From: Sphingomonadaceae bacterium
GTDB taxonomy: Bacteria; Pseudomonadota; Alphaproteobacteria; Sphingomonadales; Sphingomonadaceae
Assembly (NCBI GenBank): GCA_014380205.1
Contig: JACMKH010000345.1
Coordinates: forward strand, 1 to 7,548
Reading direction: 5' to 3'
DNA: 7,548 nucleotides
Both the position numbers and the translations under genes were made by a program. The notes below the pieces were generated by a model. That model was given only the letters and a program-made list of their open reading frames with translations. It was not told the origin of the DNA and ran no database searches. Of this stretch, positions 5,386 to 7,548 are shown one piece after another. How positions within the stretch are numbered: the first letter of the stretch is position 1; every line of letters starts with the position of its first letter.

Positions 5386-6575
5386 GGCGCGAGCCTGAGC
5401 ACGAGGAAGCCCGTGAGCGCAGAGACGATCGTGCCCGCGAGCACGCCGAGCTTGGCTTCCTCGACCAGCGCGGGATCGCCGGGGAAGGCGAGCGCGCCGA
5501 TGAACAGGCTCATCGTGAAGCCTATCCCGCAGAGCATCGCGACGCCGTAGATCTGGAGCCAGCTCGCGCCCGCCGGGCGGGTGCCGAGCCCGAGCCTGAC
5601 CGCGAGCCAGACCGCGCCGAAAATCCCTATCTGCTTGCCGAGGAACAGGCCCGCCGCGATGCCCAGCGGGAGCGGCGCGAGCAGTTCGGCGAGGCCGATC
5701 CCCCCGAGCGCGACGCCCGCGTTGGCGAAGCCGAACAGCGGGACGATGACGAACGCCACGGGCGCGTCGAGCGCATGCTCGAGCCGGTGGAGCGGCGAGT
5801 CCGCCGCGTCAGGCGCGCCGGAGGTCTTGCTGATCGGGATCATCATCGCCGCGAGCACCCCCGCGATCGTCGCATGCACGCCCGAGAGCAGCACACAATA
5901 CCAGAGCAGCCCTGCGAGCAGCAGGTAGGGCCAGAGCCGGAGCACGCCCAATCGACCGAGCGCGGCCATCCCGAGGAGCGCGAACGCCGCGCCCAGCAAC
6001 GCGGGGATATTGAGCTCCGCGGTATAGACCAGCGCGATGATCGCGACCGCCCCCATATCGTCGACAATTGCGACGGTGACGAGGAAAAGCTTGAGCGAGG
6101 TCGGCGCGCGCCGGCCGAGCAGCGCGAGCACGCCGATCGCGAAGGCGATGTCGGTCGCCGCGGGTATCGCCCAGCCGTTGGCCAGCCCGGGCGCGTCGCG
6201 CGTGAGCAGCAGGTAGATCATCGCCGGAACGATCATGCCGCACGCCGCCGCGAACACGGGCAGCCGCCGCTGGTTCCAGCTCGCGAGCTCGCCGTCGACG
6301 AACTCGCGCTTGATCTCGAGCCCGACGAACAGGAAGAACACCGCCATCAGGCCGTCGTTGATCCACAGGTGCGGCGTCATCGGCCCGATCTTGGCCGACA
6401 GTACAGGCGAAAGCGCGCCGAGCGGCTCGTGCAGCAGGTGCTGGTAAGGCTCGTGAAGCGCCGAGTTGGCGACGGCCATCGCGAGCGCGGCAGCGATCAT
6501 CAGCACGATCCCGCCCGCCGCCTCTGTTCGGAGAAAATCCCGCAGCGCCGAGCGCGCGCCGGTTCGCTGGGTCAT
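5367..6575 (-). CDS. nhaA: Na+/H+ antiporter NhaA
   Basis: This is a 402-residue inner-membrane antiporter that exchanges internal Na+ or Li+ for external protons, supporting salt and alkaline pH tolerance. Length and sequence fit the family throughout. FLFVGLEIKREFVDGEL is the typical TM2 loop, with E87 matching E. coli E78. AIPAATDIAFAIGVLALLG holds D142, matching D133. VAIVDDMGAVAIIAL holds D172-D173, the ion-binding pair D163-D164. SGVHATIAG has H234, the pH-response His225 equivalent. LFLGKQIGI has K314, matching K300. GIGFTMSLFIGALAF completes the core. The numbering equivalents are from memory. ATG 6575 has GAGGAA 5 nt upstream of the start region. The stop TAA lies inside the 3' end of the convergent SRPBCC gene. 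No nhaR is visible. The long open frames on the opposite strand are codon-bias shadows. Confidence 0.97.
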   Translation of the reverse strand: MTQRTGARSALRDFLRTEAAGGIVLMIAAALAMAVANSALHEPYQHLLHEPLGALSPVLSAKIGPMTPHLWINDGLMAVFFLFVGLEIKREFVDGELASWNQRRLPVFAAACGMIVPAMIYLLLTRDAPGLANGWAIPAATDIAFAIGVLALLGRRAPTSLKLFLVTVAIVDDMGAVAIIALVYTAELNIPALLGAAFALLGMAALGRLGVLRLWPYLLLAGLLWYCVLLSGVHATIAGVLAAMMIPISKTSGAPDAADSPLHRLEHALDAPVAFVIVPLFGFANAGVALGGIGLAELLAPLPLGIAAGLFLGKQIGIFGAVWLAVRLGLGTRPAGASWLQIYGVAMLCGIGFTMSLFIGALAFPGDPALVEEAKLGVLAGTIVSALTGFLVLRLAPQPRSP

Positions 6576-6621
6576 GATGCTTCCTCGCCTGGCTCCGATC
6601 TACAGGCGGCATTGGCCGCTG

Positions 6622-6659
6622 TGAACCGTGTCGCGCCAAGGGACTCGCGCCACAGTTCA
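6622..6659 (-). promoter_or_regulatory. Imperfect inverted repeat in the nhaA upstream region
   Basis: On the plus strand TGAACCGTG (6622-6630) faces CACAGTTCA (6651-6659), 9-bp arms with one mismatch. In an RNA read toward nhaA the mismatch becomes a G-U wobble, and an inner GCGC/GCGC pairing can extend the stem. It ends 46 bases before the nhaA ATG. It could be an operator for a dimeric regulator (a LysR protein controls nhaA in E. coli) or a leader hairpin. No clear promoter hexamers are visible here; TTGAAC at the repeat edge has no good -10 partner. Confidence 0.35.
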
Positions 6660-6663
6660 AATT

Positions 6664-6687
6664 AGCGCCATTTCGGCGCTTTTATTT
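6664..6687 (+). terminator. Terminator-like hairpin in the nhaA-nfrB divergent gap
   Basis: AGCGCC (6664-6669) and GGCGCT (6675-6680) are exact reverse complements around ATTTC, followed by TTTATTT on the plus strand. This has the shape of a short intrinsic terminator. It lies about 55 bases before the glycosyltransferase start, between two divergent genes. It could therefore stop antisense transcripts coming out of nhaA, or act as an attenuator if the promoter lies upstream. The 6-bp stem is short and activity is unproven. Confidence 0.45.
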
Positions 6688-6742
6688 CGGTTCCGTTTCA
6701 GTTGGATTCGCTCTAGCTTCGCGCGACTCGGAAGGGGGTCCG

Positions 6743-7548
6743 ATGGGGGTGGGGGGATCACTGTTCGAGATCGTCGCCGCGATCAACGTCGAGCTGGCGT
6801 TGTTCGCCGCGATCGGCTTCCTGATCGGCGGAATTGACGACCTGTTGATCGACTTGTTCTGGTTCGGATCGCGCTTGCGCCGCTCGCGGCTCGACCTCGA
6901 TCATCCGCTTGAGGAGGCGGGGCCGCCTGACGAATGTCCCCTGGCGATTTTCGTGCCCGCCTGGGACGAGGCGGCCGTAATAGGCGCGATGCTCGCCGAG
7001 ACGCTGCGGCGTTTCAGCGATCGGGACTACCGCCTCTATGTCGGCTGCTATCCCAACGACCCCGCCACACTCGCCGTGATCGAACCGATCGCGGCGAGCG
7101 ATTCAAGGCTCTGCATCGCGACGTGCGAGAGCGCGGGACCGACGACCAAGGCCGATTGCCTCAACGCGATCTGGCGGACGATGCGCGCCGACGAGGCGGC
7201 AGACGCAATGACTTTCCGCGCAATCATTCTCCACGATGCCGAGGATGTCGTGCACCCCGCCGAATTGCGGCTGTTCCGGCGCTTCATCGGCGATCACGCG
7301 CTGATCCAGCTGCCGGTTCGCCCGATGATCGACCGCGCCTCGCCATGGATGGCGGGGCATTATTGCGACGAATTCGCCGAAGCCCATGGCAAGAACCTCG
7401 TCGTGCGCCAGATGCTCGGGGCGGGGCTGCCCTCGGCGGGGGTGGGATGCGCGATCTCGCGCGCGATGCTCGGCGCGATTGCCGACGAGCGCGGCGGCGC
7501 GCCCTTCGACGAGGCGAGCCTGACCGAGGATTACGAGCTCGGGCTGCG
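6743..7548 (+). CDS. NfrB-like membrane glycosyltransferase (family 2), 3' part outside window
   Basis: The 268 visible codons match the N-terminal half of NfrB, the E. coli inner-membrane glycosyltransferase needed for phage N4 adsorption. A membrane helix lies at about residues 17-42 and ends in the NfrB-like GGIDDLLIDLFWF. Then come the GT2 core motifs: LAIFVPAWDEAAVIGAML (68-84), YVGCYPNDPATL (99-110), GPTTKADCLNAIW (132-144), ILHDAEDVVHPAELRLF (162-178) with the D165/D168 metal-nucleotide site, LIQLPVRP (187-194), HYCDEFAEAHGKNLVVRQML (206-225), PSAGVG (230-235) and SLTEDYELGL (259-268). ATG 6743 has GGAAGGGGG 4 nt upstream. In E. coli NfrB works with the outer-membrane NfrA in making a surface glycan and responds to c-di-GMP through a C-terminal domain. 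Whether this protein has that domain, or an NfrA partner, lies beyond the window. The donor sugar is unknown. Confidence 0.93.
   Translation, partial: MGVGGSLFEIVAAINVELALFAAIGFLIGGIDDLLIDLFWFGSRLRRSRLDLDHPLEEAGPPDECPLAIFVPAWDEAAVIGAMLAETLRRFSDRDYRLYVGCYPNDPATLAVIEPIAASDSRLCIATCESAGPTTKADCLNAIWRTMRADEAADAMTFRAIILHDAEDVVHPAELRLFRRFIGDHALIQLPVRPMIDRASPWMAGHYCDEFAEAHGKNLVVRQMLGAGLPSAGVGCAISRAMLGAIADERGGAPFDEASLTEDYELGL

Noticed and set aside
4989..6665. 558-codon plus-strand frame across the SRPBCC gene and all of nhaA
   Set aside because: It overlaps SRPBCC in another frame and nhaA antisense. Its Arg/Glu/His-rich composition is what the complement of membrane-protein codons gives.

Overview
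The window is about 70% GC. Its codon use, start contexts and protein sequences look like an alphaproteobacterium, most likely a sphingomonad (Sphingomonas, Sphingopyxis or a relative). This placement rests on recognising protein families, not on a search. There are no rRNA or tRNA genes, no CRISPR array and no insertion sequence that I can see. Genes are packed tightly and no gap exceeds about 170 bases.

Left block, minus strand, read from 4222 down to 1. A three-gene unit is joined by ATGA stop/start overlaps: a small DCC-family (DUF393/YuxK) thiol-disulfide protein with a GTG start, an atypical SDR/NAD(P)-binding protein fused to a DoxX-like membrane domain, and a DUF2269 four-helix membrane protein. 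A VOC (PhnB-like glyoxalase-fold) gene follows 63 bases later. After a 98-base gap holding a perfect 11-bp palindrome comes a HerA-like ATPase of the YjgR/DUF853 type, which runs off the left edge.

Middle block, plus strand, 4358 to 5385. This is the most unusual part. An open frame starts as a TIR domain and breaks off about 70 residues in, right after the conserved RDREE stretch. It continues in the same frame into the back half of an ArsR-type winged-helix repressor. The original ArsR start (ATGCGAGCC at 4585) is still visible in a different frame, but a small deletion of roughly 29 nt disconnects it from its own DNA-binding body. The ORF ends in an ATGA overlap with an intact SRPBCC/AHSA1 gene, the usual partner of such regulators. 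The locus is therefore either a decayed TIR gene joined to a broken arsR, or an accidental TIR-HTH gene fusion that is still open and still coupled to the downstream gene.

Right block. nhaA, a Na+/H+ antiporter with the key aspartates and lysine present, lies on the minus strand and overlaps the SRPBCC gene tail-to-tail by 19 bases. A divergent 167-base gap holds an inverted repeat and a terminator-like hairpin. It separates nhaA from an NfrB-type membrane glycosyltransferase on the plus strand, which is cut by the right edge.

Apart from the ArsR/SRPBCC pair and the coupled three-gene unit, the neighbours show no obvious shared pathway. This is mostly ordinary chromosome with one scarred locus at about 4.36-4.88 kb.
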